A DNA stretch of 64,000 nt. It comes from Roseobacter sp. MED193. GTDB lineage: Bacteria; Pseudomonadota; Alphaproteobacteria; Rhodobacterales; Rhodobacteraceae. Under the pieces are notes generated by a model. That model searched no databases and was not told the origin of the DNA. It saw only the letters and a list, made by a program, of their open reading frames with translations. Below are positions 45,890 through 55,137 of this stretch, one piece after another; the first letter of the stretch is position 1, and every line of letters begins with the position of its first letter. The position numbers and the translations under genes were made by a program. The stretch spans positions 2,175,098-2,239,097 of the forward strand of contig NZ_CH902583.1 in the NCBI RefSeq assembly GCF_000152965.1. The letters are read 5' to 3'.

Positions 45890-47281
45890 TCAGGCACTTT
45901 GCAAAAGGCCTTTCTCCTGCAAAATCTCATAGCACTCATCCAGAGAGGTGCGGGCGCGGGCAATCAATACGTCTATCTCTTCTTGCGTGATGACCAACGG
46001 TGGCGAAATAATCATCCGATCCCCAACATGCCGCATCACCAGGTTATTGGCAAAACAGCGTTCGCGGCAAATAAACCCAACCGTTCCCGCATCAGGAAAG
46101 GCTGCGCGCGTCGCCTTGTTTGGGGTCAAAGCAATCGACCCCATCATGCCGACGATCTTAGCCTCGCCCACCAGCGGATGATCAACCAATGATTCCCACT
46201 TCTCTTTCAGATAGGGACCAGCAACATCCTGAACGTGGCTGACGACATTCTCTTCTTCGAGGATTCGCAGGTTTTCCAGCGCCACCGCTGAGGCCACGGG
46301 ATGACCAGAATAGGTATAGCCATGATTAAACTCATCCGAGGCAATAACAGCGGCAACCTCATCACTGACAACAGAGCCACCGATGGGGGCATAGCCAGAG
46401 GACAGCCCTTTGGCGATCGTCATGATATCCGGACGGATGCCCATGGTCTGTGACCCGAACCAATTACCAGTCCGACCAAAGCCACAGATGACTTCATCTG
46501 CGATCAGCAGGATTTCATATTTGTCGCAGATCCGCTGAATTTCAGGCCAGTATGTGGCAGGCGGCACAATAACACCGCCAGCGCCCTGAACGGGCTCGGC
46601 GATGAAGGCAGCAACGCGGTCCTCACCCAGTTCCAGAATCGCCGCTTCCAGCTCCTGCGCCCGTTCCAGACCAAAATCATCCTCAGGCGTGTCACCCCCT
46701 TCGGCCCACCAATGAGGCTGATTAATGTGATGAATGTCAGGGATCGGCAGGCCACCCTGCTCGTGCATAGCACTCATCCCACCCAACGAGCCGCTGCCGA
46801 CAGAGGAGCCGTGATAGGCATTTTTGCGACTGATGATGATGGATTTTGTCGGCTTGCCCTTCAGCGCCCAATAGTGCCGCACCATGCGGATATTGGTATC
46901 GTTGGCTTCCGATCCAGACCCGGCAAAGAACACATGATTCAGATCCCCCGGCGCCAGCTCGGCAATTTTGGCGGCCAGAGCAATCGCAGGCACATGGGTG
47001 GTCTGGAAGAAAGTGTTGTAATAGGGCAGCTCGCGCATCTGACGCGCGGCAACGTCAGCCAGCTCATCGCGGCCATAACCGATATTGACGCACCACAGGC
47101 CCGCCATAGCATCCAGGATCTGGTTGCCCTCGCTATCGGTCAGCGTCACGCCCGACGCCCGAGTAATGATACGGCTGCCTTTTTCGGCCAGTTCCCCGTT
47201 GGCCGTGAAAGGGTGCATATGGTGGGCGGCATCCAGAGCCTGCAATTCGGCTGTGGGCATGTGATTGGTGATCGCGTTCAT
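45890..47281 (-). CDS. Class III aminotransferase (putrescine/omega-amino acid-pyruvate type)
   Basis: A 463-residue PLP enzyme, probably transferring the amino group of putrescine or a related amine to pyruvate (SpuC-like). The PLP site is seen in LIADEVICGFGRTGNWFG and the lysine in MTIAKGLSSGYAPIGG; EPVQGAGGVIVPP is also diagnostic. The ATG at 47281 gives the family length; an upstream in-frame start at 47326 is less likely. It lies between two polyamine-type importers and next to a GntR regulator. Beta-alanine or GABA transamination remains possible. Confidence 0.92.
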   Translation of the reverse strand: MNAITNHMPTAELQALDAAHHMHPFTANGELAEKGSRIITRASGVTLTDSEGNQILDAMAGLWCVNIGYGRDELADVAARQMRELPYYNTFFQTTHVPAIALAAKIAELAPGDLNHVFFAGSGSEANDTNIRMVRHYWALKGKPTKSIIISRKNAYHGSSVGSGSLGGMSAMHEQGGLPIPDIHHINQPHWWAEGGDTPEDDFGLERAQELEAAILELGEDRVAAFIAEPVQGAGGVIVPPATYWPEIQRICDKYEILLIADEVICGFGRTGNWFGSQTMGIRPDIMTIAKGLSSGYAPIGGSVVSDEVAAVIASDEFNHGYTYSGHPVASAVALENLRILEEENVVSHVQDVAGPYLKEKWESLVDHPLVGEAKIVGMMGSIALTPNKATRAAFPDAGTVGFICRERCFANNLVMRHVGDRMIISPPLVITQEEIDVLIARARTSLDECYEILQEKGLLQSA

Positions 47282-47319
47282 CAGGCAGACTCCATCAATG
47301 AGAGATTGCGCCCAGAATA

Positions 47320-47328
47320 TGATCAAAT
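47320..47328. promoter_or_regulatory. Shared 9-mer, possible GntR operator, copy 1
   Basis: TGATCAAAT occurs in the short aminotransferase-gntR gap and again, in the same orientation, in the gntR-binding-protein gap. Being on both sides of a GntR gene makes it a candidate operator. The 9-mer is short and chance is not excluded. Confidence 0.35.
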
Positions 47329-47346
47329 TTCACCTTGTCAATCGAA

Positions 47347-48042
47347 TCAGTTGGCACCGCCTAACCCTTGAGTTACCTGCTCCATGCCCTGCGCCACGTC
47401 TTTTTCCATGGCCTGCGCCACTTTTTCTGGCTCCCCTCGGCGCATCGCTTCGATGATGTCCTTATGCCGGTCCGGGAAGCTCTGGGTACCAAAGCGCCCA
47501 CAGACCACCCTAAGTGAAGGACCAAACCGTAGCCAAAGCCGGTCGGCAAGATCTGCCATGATGGGGGCATTGGCGCAGGCGTAGAGCTCAGAATGGAAGC
47601 TGTAATTTTGCACCAAATAGCCCGCGACATCCCCGGCAGAGATAGCCCGATCCAAGGCAATATCAATCGCTTCCAAACGGGCAATCTGCACCGCATTCAT
47701 CCGCAGGGATGCCCGGCGAGCCAGCTCAGACTCTATTGTTTTCCTTACAAAACCTAGCTCATCAATATCCGCGGAGCTCAGAACCGGCACCGAAACTCGG
47801 CGGTTGCCCTGAAACATCAGCGCCCCATCTGAAATCAATCTGCGAATGGCTTCGCGCACTGGGGTCATACCCGCCCCAAGGGACTCCGTTAGCCCCTGAA
47901 TGGTAACCGCCTGCCCTGGCGCCAGCTCTCCAAATAGGATCTGCGCCCGCAGTTGTTGATAGACGATCTCATGGGCCGGTAGTTTTGGCCCCTCATCGGG
48001 GTCAGTCTGGCCGGACTGAGCTACTGTTTTGGTCATCGACAC
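47347..48042 (-). CDS. GntR family transcriptional regulator (FCD type)
   Basis: A 231-residue regulator with a winged-helix N-terminus (LTESLGAGMTPVREAIRRLISDG) and a FCD effector domain (IARLEAIDIALDRAI, FHSELYACANAP). I prefer the GTG at 48042 because AGGAGG lies ten bases before it; the ATG six bases later is the alternative. It sits between the aminotransferase and the second ABC operon, so regulation of polyamine use is the likely role. Confidence 0.92.
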   Translation of the reverse strand: MSMTKTVAQSGQTDPDEGPKLPAHEIVYQQLRAQILFGELAPGQAVTIQGLTESLGAGMTPVREAIRRLISDGALMFQGNRRVSVPVLSSADIDELGFVRKTIESELARRASLRMNAVQIARLEAIDIALDRAISAGDVAGYLVQNYSFHSELYACANAPIMADLADRLWLRFGPSLRVVCGRFGTQSFPDRHKDIIEAMRRGEPEKVAQAMEKDVAQGMEQVTQGLGGAN

Positions 48043-48129
48043 TTGCGGTTTTCCTCCTAAATTTTGGGCAGCTTGCACGAAGTTCTGCCCAGTGGAAACA
48101 TAAACAGTATTGCCGAATGAGGCAAAACT

Positions 48130-48138
48130 TGATCAAAT
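48130..48138. promoter_or_regulatory. Shared 9-mer, possible GntR operator, copy 2
   Basis: TGATCAAAT, identical to the copy at 47320-47328, lies 44 bp before the start of the second binding-protein gene. See copy 1 for caveats. Confidence 0.35.
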
Positions 48139-48181
48139 CTAGGTCAGCCGGGCCAACACCGGTACCCACAGGGAGATAACA

Positions 48182-49267
48182 ATGACACTCAAAATGATGA
48201 CAACGACCGCTCTTGTCGCATTGCTCGGCTCCGCAGCCATGGCCGAAGAAGTACGCGTCTACAACTGGTCTGACTATATTGATGAAGCACTGCTGGAAAA
48301 GTTCGAAACCGAAACCGGTATCAAACTGATCTATGATGTCTTCGACAGCAATGAATTGCTGGAAACTAAAATGCTGGCAGGTGGCTCCGGGTATGATGTG
48401 GTGGTGCCGAGTGGCACATTCCTACAGCGCCAGATCGTGGCAGGCGCATTCCAGAAACTGGACATGTCCAAACTACCTAACCACAAAAACATGTGGGATG
48501 TCGTGGAATCTCGCACCGAACAATACGACCCGGAAAATGCCTATTCCGTCAACTATATGTGGGGGACCACTGGCATCGGCGTGAACGTCGGCAAAGTGAA
48601 GGAACTGCTGGGCGACGACGCTCCAATCAACTCACTTGAGCTGGTTTTCAACCCCGCAAATATGGAAAAACTGGGCGAGTGTGGTGTCCATTTCCTAGAC
48701 GCGCCCGCCGAAATGATCCCAGCTGCGTTGAAATATATCGGCGAAGACCCCGACAGCCATGACCCCGAAGTACTGGCCAAGGCCGAAGCTGTCTTTATGG
48801 GTATTCGTCCCTATATCCAGAAATTCCACTCTTCCGAGTATATCAATGGCCTGGCGAATGGTGACATTTGTGTCGCCGTTGGTTGGTCTGGAGATGTTCT
48901 GCAGGCGCGGGACCGAGCCGCCGAAGCAGAGAACGGTGTCGAAATCGCCTACCATGCGGCTGTCGAGGGCGCGCAGATGTGGTTTGACCAGATGGCAATT
49001 CCTGTCGACGCCCCCAATCCAGATGCCGCGCATGTGTTCCTGAATTTCATCATGGATCCAAAGAACATGGCGGACGCATCGAACTATGTTTACTACGCCA
49101 ACGGCAACAAGGCATCGCAGGAGTTCCTGGTCGAAGACGTGATTGGCGATCCAGCCATCTACCCGGATGAGGCCACATTGGCGAACCTCTTCACCACCAC
49201 GCCCTATGCCCCCAAGGTGCAGCGTGTGGTGACCCGCATGTGGACCAAGATCAAATCCGGCACCTGA
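48182..49267 (+). CDS. Putrescine-binding periplasmic protein (PotF-like), system 2
   Basis: A 361-residue periplasmic protein with a signal peptide (1-20, cleavage after AMA). It follows E. coli PotF closely: YNWSDYID, YDVFDSNE, FHSSEYINGLANGDICVAVGWSGD (in shorter parts) and MWFDQMAIP, which together supply the Trp, Ser, Tyr, Glu and Asp side chains that hold putrescine. It is the first gene of a plus-strand operon with ATPase, two permeases and an oxidoreductase; AGGGAGA precedes the ATG. Confidence 0.95.
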   Translation: MTLKMMTTTALVALLGSAAMAEEVRVYNWSDYIDEALLEKFETETGIKLIYDVFDSNELLETKMLAGGSGYDVVVPSGTFLQRQIVAGAFQKLDMSKLPNHKNMWDVVESRTEQYDPENAYSVNYMWGTTGIGVNVGKVKELLGDDAPINSLELVFNPANMEKLGECGVHFLDAPAEMIPAALKYIGEDPDSHDPEVLAKAEAVFMGIRPYIQKFHSSEYINGLANGDICVAVGWSGDVLQARDRAAEAENGVEIAYHAAVEGAQMWFDQMAIPVDAPNPDAAHVFLNFIMDPKNMADASNYVYYANGNKASQEFLVEDVIGDPAIYPDEATLANLFTTTPYAPKVQRVVTRMWTKIKSGT

Positions 49268-49280
49268 TCTTAATCGATCC

Positions 49281-49308
49281 GGCAGGGCGCCCAGCGCGCC
49301 CTGCCTTT
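49281..49308 (+). terminator. Hairpin after the PotF-like gene
   Basis: GGCAGGGCGC and GCGCCCTGCC form a 10-bp stem (short loop), followed by TTT, 14 bp after the stop. It probably causes partial termination, giving more binding protein than permease. Confidence 0.8.
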
Positions 49309-49378
49309 GCCTAATTGCGACAAACCTCTGACAGCGCGGCGAGCAACCAGCGTCTTCAGAAATTGCGGGGGACGCAGC

Positions 49379-50506
49379 TTGACTATTCCTGTATTCGAAC
49401 CCTGGAACGATCCAGAGGCCAAGCCCTTGATCCAGTTCCAGAACGTCACCAAGCGATTTGGCGACTTCACGGCGATCGACGATCTAACCATCGGTATCTA
49501 CGAGAAAGAGTTCTTTGCGCTATTGGGCCCCTCGGGCTGCGGCAAGACCACGATGATGCGCATGCTCGCCGGGTTTGAAACGCCCACCGAGGGCAGCATC
49601 TATCTGGCCGGACAGGACATGGCGCCTGTGCCCCCAAACAAACGCGCCACCAATATGATGTTTCAATCCTATGCGCTGTTTCCGCATTTGAGTATCTGGG
49701 AAAACATCGCCTTTGGCCTGAAACGCGAAGGCATGGCCAAGCCGCAGATCAGTGACCGAGTGAACGAAATGCTGCGCCTGACCCGGCTGGAGAAATTTGC
49801 CAGCCGCAAGCCACACCAAATATCGGGTGGTCAGCGTCAGCGGGTTGCTCTGGCGCGCTCTCTTGCCAAAAAGCCCAAACTTCTGCTGCTGGATGAACCC
49901 TTAGGCGCGCTGGACAAAAAGCTGCGTCAGGACACCCAGTTTGAGCTGATGGACATTCAGGAAAAGACTGGAACCACCTTTGTCATTGTGACCCATGATC
50001 AGGAAGAAGCGATGACCGTCGCCAGCCGCGTTGCCGTTATGGACAACGGCAGGATCATTCAGGTCGCCACCCCCGACCGTATCTATGAGACCCCAAACTC
50101 GGTCTATGTCGCTGATTTTATTGGTGAAGTGAACATAATCGACGGCATCGCCACACCAAATGGCGAAGAGAGCTATTCTGTCGCCTGGAAAGACGGACAA
50201 GCCCCACTGAACGTTAAATCGCCAAGTAGCTTCTCCGATGGCCAGAGCTGCCATCTGGCGATACGGCCGGAAAAGGTCACCATCAATGCGGAGAAACCCA
50301 CCGGGGCCGATAACGTAGTGGAAGGCAAGATCCTCGACATTGCCTATCTCGGCAATCTGTCGACCTACCATGTTGAATTGCCCTCTGGTGCAGTGATCAA
50401 GGCTCAAAGCGCCAATACCCGCCGAATTTCACGTCGTGCCTTCACATGGGAAGACACTGTCTGGCTGTCCTGGACCGCCACGGCAGGCGTTCTCTTGGCT
50501 GCATGA
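49379..50506 (+). CDS. Putrescine ABC transporter ATP-binding protein (PotG-like), system 2
   Basis: A 375-residue ATPase: Walker A GPSGCGKTT, signature ISGGQRQRVALARSLA, Walker B LLLLDEPLGALDKKL, and a C-terminal TOBE region. Start: the longest frame begins at a TTG (49307) inside the preceding hairpin, which is unlikely. The TTG at 49379, with GGGGGA upstream, gives the N-terminal length of PotG before LIQFQNVTKRFG. The last codon overlaps the next gene start. Confidence 0.94.
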   Translation: MTIPVFEPWNDPEAKPLIQFQNVTKRFGDFTAIDDLTIGIYEKEFFALLGPSGCGKTTMMRMLAGFETPTEGSIYLAGQDMAPVPPNKRATNMMFQSYALFPHLSIWENIAFGLKREGMAKPQISDRVNEMLRLTRLEKFASRKPHQISGGQRQRVALARSLAKKPKLLLLDEPLGALDKKLRQDTQFELMDIQEKTGTTFVIVTHDQEEAMTVASRVAVMDNGRIIQVATPDRIYETPNSVYVADFIGEVNIIDGIATPNGEESYSVAWKDGQAPLNVKSPSSFSDGQSCHLAIRPEKVTINAEKPTGADNVVEGKILDIAYLGNLSTYHVELPSGAVIKAQSANTRRISRRAFTWEDTVWLSWTATAGVLLAA

Positions 50507-51387
50507 TGCGCCGCTTTACCCTGATTGCTATCCCCTATCTTTGGCTCTTGGCGCTGTTCCTGGTGCCTTTTGTCATCGTCTTTAAGATCTCGCTTTCCGA
50601 TGTGGCCTTGGCCCGCCCGCCCTATACCCCTCATTTTGATTGGGCCACTGGTATCTGGGCCTTCCTGTCAGAGCTGGATTTTGAAAACTTCGTCTTTCTG
50701 ACCCAGGATGATCTCTACTGGAAAGCCTATCTCAGCTCACTCAAGATCGCTGCTATTTCAACGCTGCTGACCCTGCTGGTCGGCTATCCCATGGCCTACG
50801 CTATGGCGCGCGCGCCGCAGGAATGGCGTGCCACTCTGATGATGCTGGTGATCCTACCCTTCTGGACCTCTTTCCTGATCCGGGTCTATGCTTGGATGGG
50901 CATTCTGTCGAACGAGGGCTTTCTCAATCAGTTTTTACTTTGGACCGGGGTGATTTCAGAGCCGCTGACCATCCTGAACACCAATACAGCCGTCTATATT
51001 GGCATCGTCTACACCTATCTGCCTTTCATGATCCTGCCGATATATGCCGCTCTGGAGCGGCTTGACGAATCCCTCATTGAGGCCGCTGAGGATCTAGGCT
51101 GCTCCCGCCTTTCGGCCTTTTGGCTGGTGACTATCCCGCTGTCCAAAACCGGCATCATCGCTGGCTGTTTCCTGGTCTTTATCCCTGTGTTGGGCGAATT
51201 CGTTATTCCTTCGCTCCTCGGTGGATCCGATACGCTGATGATCGGCAAGGTCCTGTGGGAAGAGTTCTTCTCCAACCGCGACTGGCCCGTGGCCTCGGCC
51301 GTGGCCGTGGTTCTGTTGCTGCTCCTGATCATCCCCATCGTGCTGTTCCAGCGCAACCAGCAGAAACAGCAGGAGGCCGAGCAATGA
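50503..51387 (+). CDS. Putrescine ABC transporter permease (PotH-like), system 2
   Basis: A 294-residue permease with six spans. It starts at the ATG at 50503, overlapping the PotG-like stop by 4 bp (ATGA); a second ATG follows directly. The EAA loop reads LIEAAEDLGCSRLSAFWLVTIP. Unlike the PotB-like protein of system 1, the loop after the first span is short. Confidence 0.95.
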   Translation: MMRRFTLIAIPYLWLLALFLVPFVIVFKISLSDVALARPPYTPHFDWATGIWAFLSELDFENFVFLTQDDLYWKAYLSSLKIAAISTLLTLLVGYPMAYAMARAPQEWRATLMMLVILPFWTSFLIRVYAWMGILSNEGFLNQFLLWTGVISEPLTILNTNTAVYIGIVYTYLPFMILPIYAALERLDESLIEAAEDLGCSRLSAFWLVTIPLSKTGIIAGCFLVFIPVLGEFVIPSLLGGSDTLMIGKVLWEEFFSNRDWPVASAVAVVLLLLLIIPIVLFQRNQQKQQEAEQ

Positions 51388-52199
51388 AACGCATGAGCTG
51401 GTTCAATACCGTTTCGCTGACACTTGGCTTTGCCTTTCTCTATGTCCCGATGCTGATCCTGGTGATCTACAGTTTCAACGAAAGCAAACTGGTCACTGTC
51501 TGGGCCGGGTTCTCGACCAAATGGTACGGCGAGTTGATGCAGAACGAGGCCTTTCTCAGTGCCGCCTGGGTGACCATTAAAGTGGCGGTGATATCGTCAA
51601 CCATCGCAACGGTTCTGGGCACAATGGCCGCCTATGTTCTGGTGCGCGGCGGGCGGTTTATGGGACGCACCCTGTTTTCCGGCATGATCTACGCACCGCT
51701 GGTGATGCCGGAAGTCATCACTGGCCTGTCGCTGCTTTTGCTGTTCATCGGCATCGGCTTGGATCGGGGTGTCCTGACCATCGTGCTGGCCCATACAACC
51801 TTTTCCATGTGCTATGTCTCGGTGGTGGTGTCCTCGCGGCTGGTGACCTTCGACAGGTCGCTGGAAGAGGCCGCGCTGGATCTTGGTTGCTCTCCTTCTG
51901 AGGCCTTCCGGCTGGTCACCCTGCCGATCATTGCGCCCGCGGTCATTTCAGGCTGGCTGTTGGCCTTTACCCTGTCGCTGGACGATCTGGTCATCGCCTC
52001 CTTTACCTCTGGGCCTGCGGCGACAACGCTGCCGATCAAGATCTATTCGGCGGTGCGCCTAGGCGTCTCTCCCGAAATCAATGCCCTCTCGACCCTGATG
52101 ATTGCAATTGTCACCATAGGCGTCCTCACCGCTTCGCTGGTCAACAAGCGCCAGATCGTACGGCAACAGCGTGAAGAAAAAGAGGCTGGGCGCAACTAA
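51384..52199 (+). CDS. Putrescine ABC transporter permease (PotI-like), system 2
   Basis: A 271-residue permease with six spans. The EAA loop is LEEAALDLGCSPSEAFRLVTLP, followed by the PotI-type ISGWLLAFTLSLDDLVIASF. The ATG at 51384, with AGGAGG eight bases before it, overlaps the stop of the preceding permease gene by 4 bp; longer frames extend into that gene and are rejected. Its own stop shares one base with the oxidoreductase start (TAATG). Confidence 0.95.
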   Translation: MKRMSWFNTVSLTLGFAFLYVPMLILVIYSFNESKLVTVWAGFSTKWYGELMQNEAFLSAAWVTIKVAVISSTIATVLGTMAAYVLVRGGRFMGRTLFSGMIYAPLVMPEVITGLSLLLLFIGIGLDRGVLTIVLAHTTFSMCYVSVVVSSRLVTFDRSLEEAALDLGCSPSEAFRLVTLPIIAPAVISGWLLAFTLSLDDLVIASFTSGPAATTLPIKIYSAVRLGVSPEINALSTLMIAIVTIGVLTASLVNKRQIVRQQREEKEAGRN

Positions 52200-53518
52200 T
52201 GCGAAGGATCTTTTCCGACTACGCCTATGGCCCCGCGCCACGCGAAAACTGCTGGTGGGATGAAACCGTGGATGCGCCCCCCTGGCCGCGGCAGGCCGGG
52301 GAGCTGAATGTTGATGTCGCCGTCATTGGCGGCGGCTTTACCGGCGTGTCGGCAGCGCTGCACCTGGCAGAAACCGGCACCAGCGTTGCGGTCTTGGAGG
52401 CAGAGACACCCGGCTGGGGGGCTTCCGGGCGCAATGGCGGCTTTTGCTGCCTGGGCGGGACCATGCTTTCTGGCACTGCCATGCAGCGCAAATACGGCCA
52501 GCAAGCCACCGAAACCTACGCTGCTGGAGAATTGGCAAGCATCGAATTGGTGCGCAGCCTGCTGGAGCGCCACGGGATAGACGCGGACACGCATTCCAAG
52601 GGTGAAACCCGGATGGCCCACAGCCCCCGTGCCATGGCCGCCCTGCGCCGCGAAGCGGATCAGATCGCAGCGGCAGGGGACACGCCCCAACTGCTGGAAA
52701 AGGAGGATCTTGCAGCGCAGGGGATGAGCGGAACCTTCTTTGGTGCGCTGACAACACCTGTTGGCTTTGGCCTCAACCCGCGCAAGTACCTCTTTGGCAT
52801 CGCCCGCGCCGCCGAAAATGCTGGTGCCAAGCTGTTCCAATACAGCCCTGTGACCAAACTGGCACCCACCTCTGGCGGGCATGTCCTGACCACCCCAAGT
52901 GGGCAAGTGCGCGCCAAAAAGGTCATCATTGCTACCAATGGGTACTCTTGGGATGGGCTGCCAAAGTGGCTGTCCGGGCGTTATCTCCCGGCCCAATCAA
53001 CGGTCATGGTGACCCGCCCACTGAGCGAAGCCGAGCTACAGGCGCAGGGTTGGTTCAGCGATCAGATGGCCTATGACACTCGCAACCTGCTGCATTATTT
53101 CCGTCTGATGCCAGACAGGCGCTTTCTCTTCGGCATGCGCGGCGGTCTGTTTGCCTCCCCCCGTGCTGAGGCCTCTATTCGCCGGCTTCTGCGCAGCCAT
53201 TTCGAGACCTTATTCCCCGCATGGCGCGAAGTTGAGGGCACACATTTCTGGTCTGGAATGGTCTGTATGGCGCGTAATTTGGTGCCCTTTGTCGGTCCGA
53301 TACCGGATAATCCCGGTCTTTTTGCTGGGTTGTGTTACCATGGAAATGGCGTTGCCATGGGCAGCTATGCTGGGCGTTTGTTGGCGGATCTGACGCAGGA
53401 CAAGATACCCGACCTCCCCTATTCCCCCGCACTGCAGGGCATGTCTCGCTTCCCCTTTGGCCGTGCCAGGCGAATTCTTATGCCACCGTCCTACGCAGTT
53501 TTGGGGCTGATGGATTGA
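52199..53518 (+). CDS. FAD-dependent oxidoreductase (gamma-glutamylputrescine oxidase-like)
   Basis: A 439-residue DAO-family flavoenzyme. The FAD-binding motif VAVIGGGFTGVSAALHLAE is at residues 40-58, followed by GASGRNGGF and, near the C-terminus, the second flavin contact GLCYHGNGVAMGSYAGRLLA. It resembles PuuB, which oxidises gamma-glutamylputrescine, and D-amino-acid dehydrogenases. Its TAATG junction with the PotI-like gene puts it in the putrescine operon. The partner gamma-glutamyl ligase is not in the window, so the substrate is uncertain. Confidence 0.9.
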   Translation: MRRIFSDYAYGPAPRENCWWDETVDAPPWPRQAGELNVDVAVIGGGFTGVSAALHLAETGTSVAVLEAETPGWGASGRNGGFCCLGGTMLSGTAMQRKYGQQATETYAAGELASIELVRSLLERHGIDADTHSKGETRMAHSPRAMAALRREADQIAAAGDTPQLLEKEDLAAQGMSGTFFGALTTPVGFGLNPRKYLFGIARAAENAGAKLFQYSPVTKLAPTSGGHVLTTPSGQVRAKKVIIATNGYSWDGLPKWLSGRYLPAQSTVMVTRPLSEAELQAQGWFSDQMAYDTRNLLHYFRLMPDRRFLFGMRGGLFASPRAEASIRRLLRSHFETLFPAWREVEGTHFWSGMVCMARNLVPFVGPIPDNPGLFAGLCYHGNGVAMGSYAGRLLADLTQDKIPDLPYSPALQGMSRFPFGRARRILMPPSYAVLGLMD

Positions 53519-54303
53519 TCCATAGCCGCCAGCTCCAGATCACAGGCCTGCCTGTCCTGTGGATTTCCCCGCCTGCAGCGCCAAAGGCAATAGGCTGCCA
53601 TACGCCAATGAAACCAGGGCTTTAAGGATAGATATCGCCCTACAATACGTGGATCGGGGTAGGCGGAAAGAAAGGCCTCTTCCTCGGCCTGTGACAGCAC
53701 CGCGCCTCGATAAAGAAACTGCATGGCCGGCGACAGAAACAGCGCCAGATCCTCGCTTGGGTCGCCCATTTGCGGGCATTGCCAGTCAATCAGCGTCAGC
53801 GTGCCGTCATGGGCCAGTAGGTTCCCCGGCACTGGATCACCATGGATCAACGCCAATTGTTTTAGAGGAGGCACCTGACCAATTGGGCACCTCCGTTGCA
53901 GCTCAGCAACCAAATCGGTCGTCAAGGTGCAGTGAGAGAGAATTGCATTCCCCTGCGCCTCCAGCTCAGCGCTGCCATTGACGCCTAATGGCAGACCGCC
54001 GAACTCTGGCTGGTCATGCAACCGTCCCAAAAGCTGGGCCACATGGCCGCTATCCTGCTGCCACGGCGCGCCGGTGATGTGACCATAGATCAACCAATCA
54101 TGGCCCTCAAAACAACCCGCGCCTTGCAAAGGCGGAACCATGCCGGTCCCGGACAAGGCCGTCAGGGCTGCGGCCTCTCTCGCCGGATCATTGTCGAACA
54201 GCGGGTTATCGTCCTGTTTCAAATAGAGTTTTATGACGAGGTCGCCAACCCGCCAGACCCGGTTAGATCGCCCCCCCTGCAAGGGAATAGGCGCAGCGGC
54301 CAC
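53491..54303 (-). CDS. APH-family phosphotransferase
   Basis: A 270-residue kinase-fold protein related to choline kinases and aminoglycoside phosphotransferases. The catalytic loop LIHGDPVPGNLL carries the HxDxxxxN pattern, and LIDWQCPQMGDP supplies the metal-binding Asp; NRVWRVGDLVIKLY holds the ATP-binding lysine. The start is uncertain: GTG at 54303 is the only start codon in this open frame upstream. Its 3' end overlaps the end of the convergent oxidoreductase gene by 28 bp. The substrate is unknown. Confidence 0.85.
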   Translation of the reverse strand: MAAAPIPLQGGRSNRVWRVGDLVIKLYLKQDDNPLFDNDPAREAAALTALSGTGMVPPLQGAGCFEGHDWLIYGHITGAPWQQDSGHVAQLLGRLHDQPEFGGLPLGVNGSAELEAQGNAILSHCTLTTDLVAELQRRCPIGQVPPLKQLALIHGDPVPGNLLAHDGTLTLIDWQCPQMGDPSEDLALFLSPAMQFLYRGAVLSQAEEEAFLSAYPDPRIVGRYLSLKPWFHWRMAAYCLWRCRRGNPQDRQACDLELAAMDQSISPKTA

Positions 54304-54438
54304 CAGCCCCTGCGCCTTGAGCGATTGGAAAAACCGCTGATCAAAATCTGTATCCAGGTCTTGCAGGACGTCACACTCCGCTTTGGGCAGCTCCGTTCTT
54401 AGGGAGCAACATCTCTAGACCCTGCGGCGCCGTTTGGA

Positions 54439-55134
54439 TCAAGCCTCTTCTTGTTCCATTTGTTCCGCTGCGGGGTCGCGCAGCGCTGTGACCGAGGTCG
54501 CCAAGATTGCAAAGCCGGTTTCGTTGATCAAGACAACATCACTGCCCGCCAATTGGGTTTCCTGCACAGTGGTGTAGACTTCCGCCATCTCAGACAGGAC
54601 AACCTCTCCATCCACCGAGCTTTCGACGATGAAAGTATAATCCCCTGCCGGAACGGTATCCCCGTCAAAGCCGGTGCCGTCCCAATCATAGGGCTCTGCA
54701 CTGACTGGCAGCGAGATGCGGTTGACCTCATCCCCATCTGCATTTCGGACCACAAGCGTAACTTCATCCGCCGCAGCTGCAGGGTTGGGAGACACATTGA
54801 CTGGGGTGGTGCCGTCAAAACTCGCTGCTGTGGCAGCACGCACTTCCATGCCGACCCAGCCCGTCAAGGCCGCCATATTGCCCAGTCCCAGCTGCTCCAA
54901 CGCAGACCCCAGGTTATCATTGGTCAGAACCTGCTGCTCAACCATGGAGAATTCCGCGAGCTGAGAGGCGTATTCCGTGTTGTCCATTGGCTCCGTGGGG
55001 TCCTGATACTTGGCCTGTGCCGTCAATAGCTTGATGAAAGTATCAAAATCAGAGGTTAGATTGGTGCCCCCCCCAGCGGAGGCGCTGTTAGCTGTCGCTG
55101 TATTGTAGTTGGTGCCAGAAACTTCTGTCGTCAT
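54439..55134 (-). CDS. flgD: Flagellar hook-assembly capping protein FlgD
   Basis: FlgD caps the growing hook and is needed for FlgE assembly. The 231 residues contain the conserved N-terminal block FIKLLTAQAKYQDPTEPMDNTEYASQLAEFSMVEQQ (short parts) and a C-terminal Tudor/FnIII-like part with VVRNADGDEVNRI and DWDGTGFDGDTVPAGDYTF. It begins 4 bp after fliK on the same strand, so the two are cotranscribed. Confidence 0.95.
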   Translation of the reverse strand: MTTEVSGTNYNTATANSASAGGGTNLTSDFDTFIKLLTAQAKYQDPTEPMDNTEYASQLAEFSMVEQQVLTNDNLGSALEQLGLGNMAALTGWVGMEVRAATAASFDGTTPVNVSPNPAAAADEVTLVVRNADGDEVNRISLPVSAEPYDWDGTGFDGDTVPAGDYTFIVESSVDGEVVLSEMAEVYTTVQETQLAGSDVVLINETGFAILATSVTALRDPAAEQMEQEEA

Positions 55135-55137
55135 CAG

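Noticed and set aside
49307..49378. PotG-like gene extended upstream to a TTG at 49307
   Set aside because: That start would sit inside the hairpin after the binding-protein gene, and the added residues match nothing. The TTG at 49379 gives the family length.
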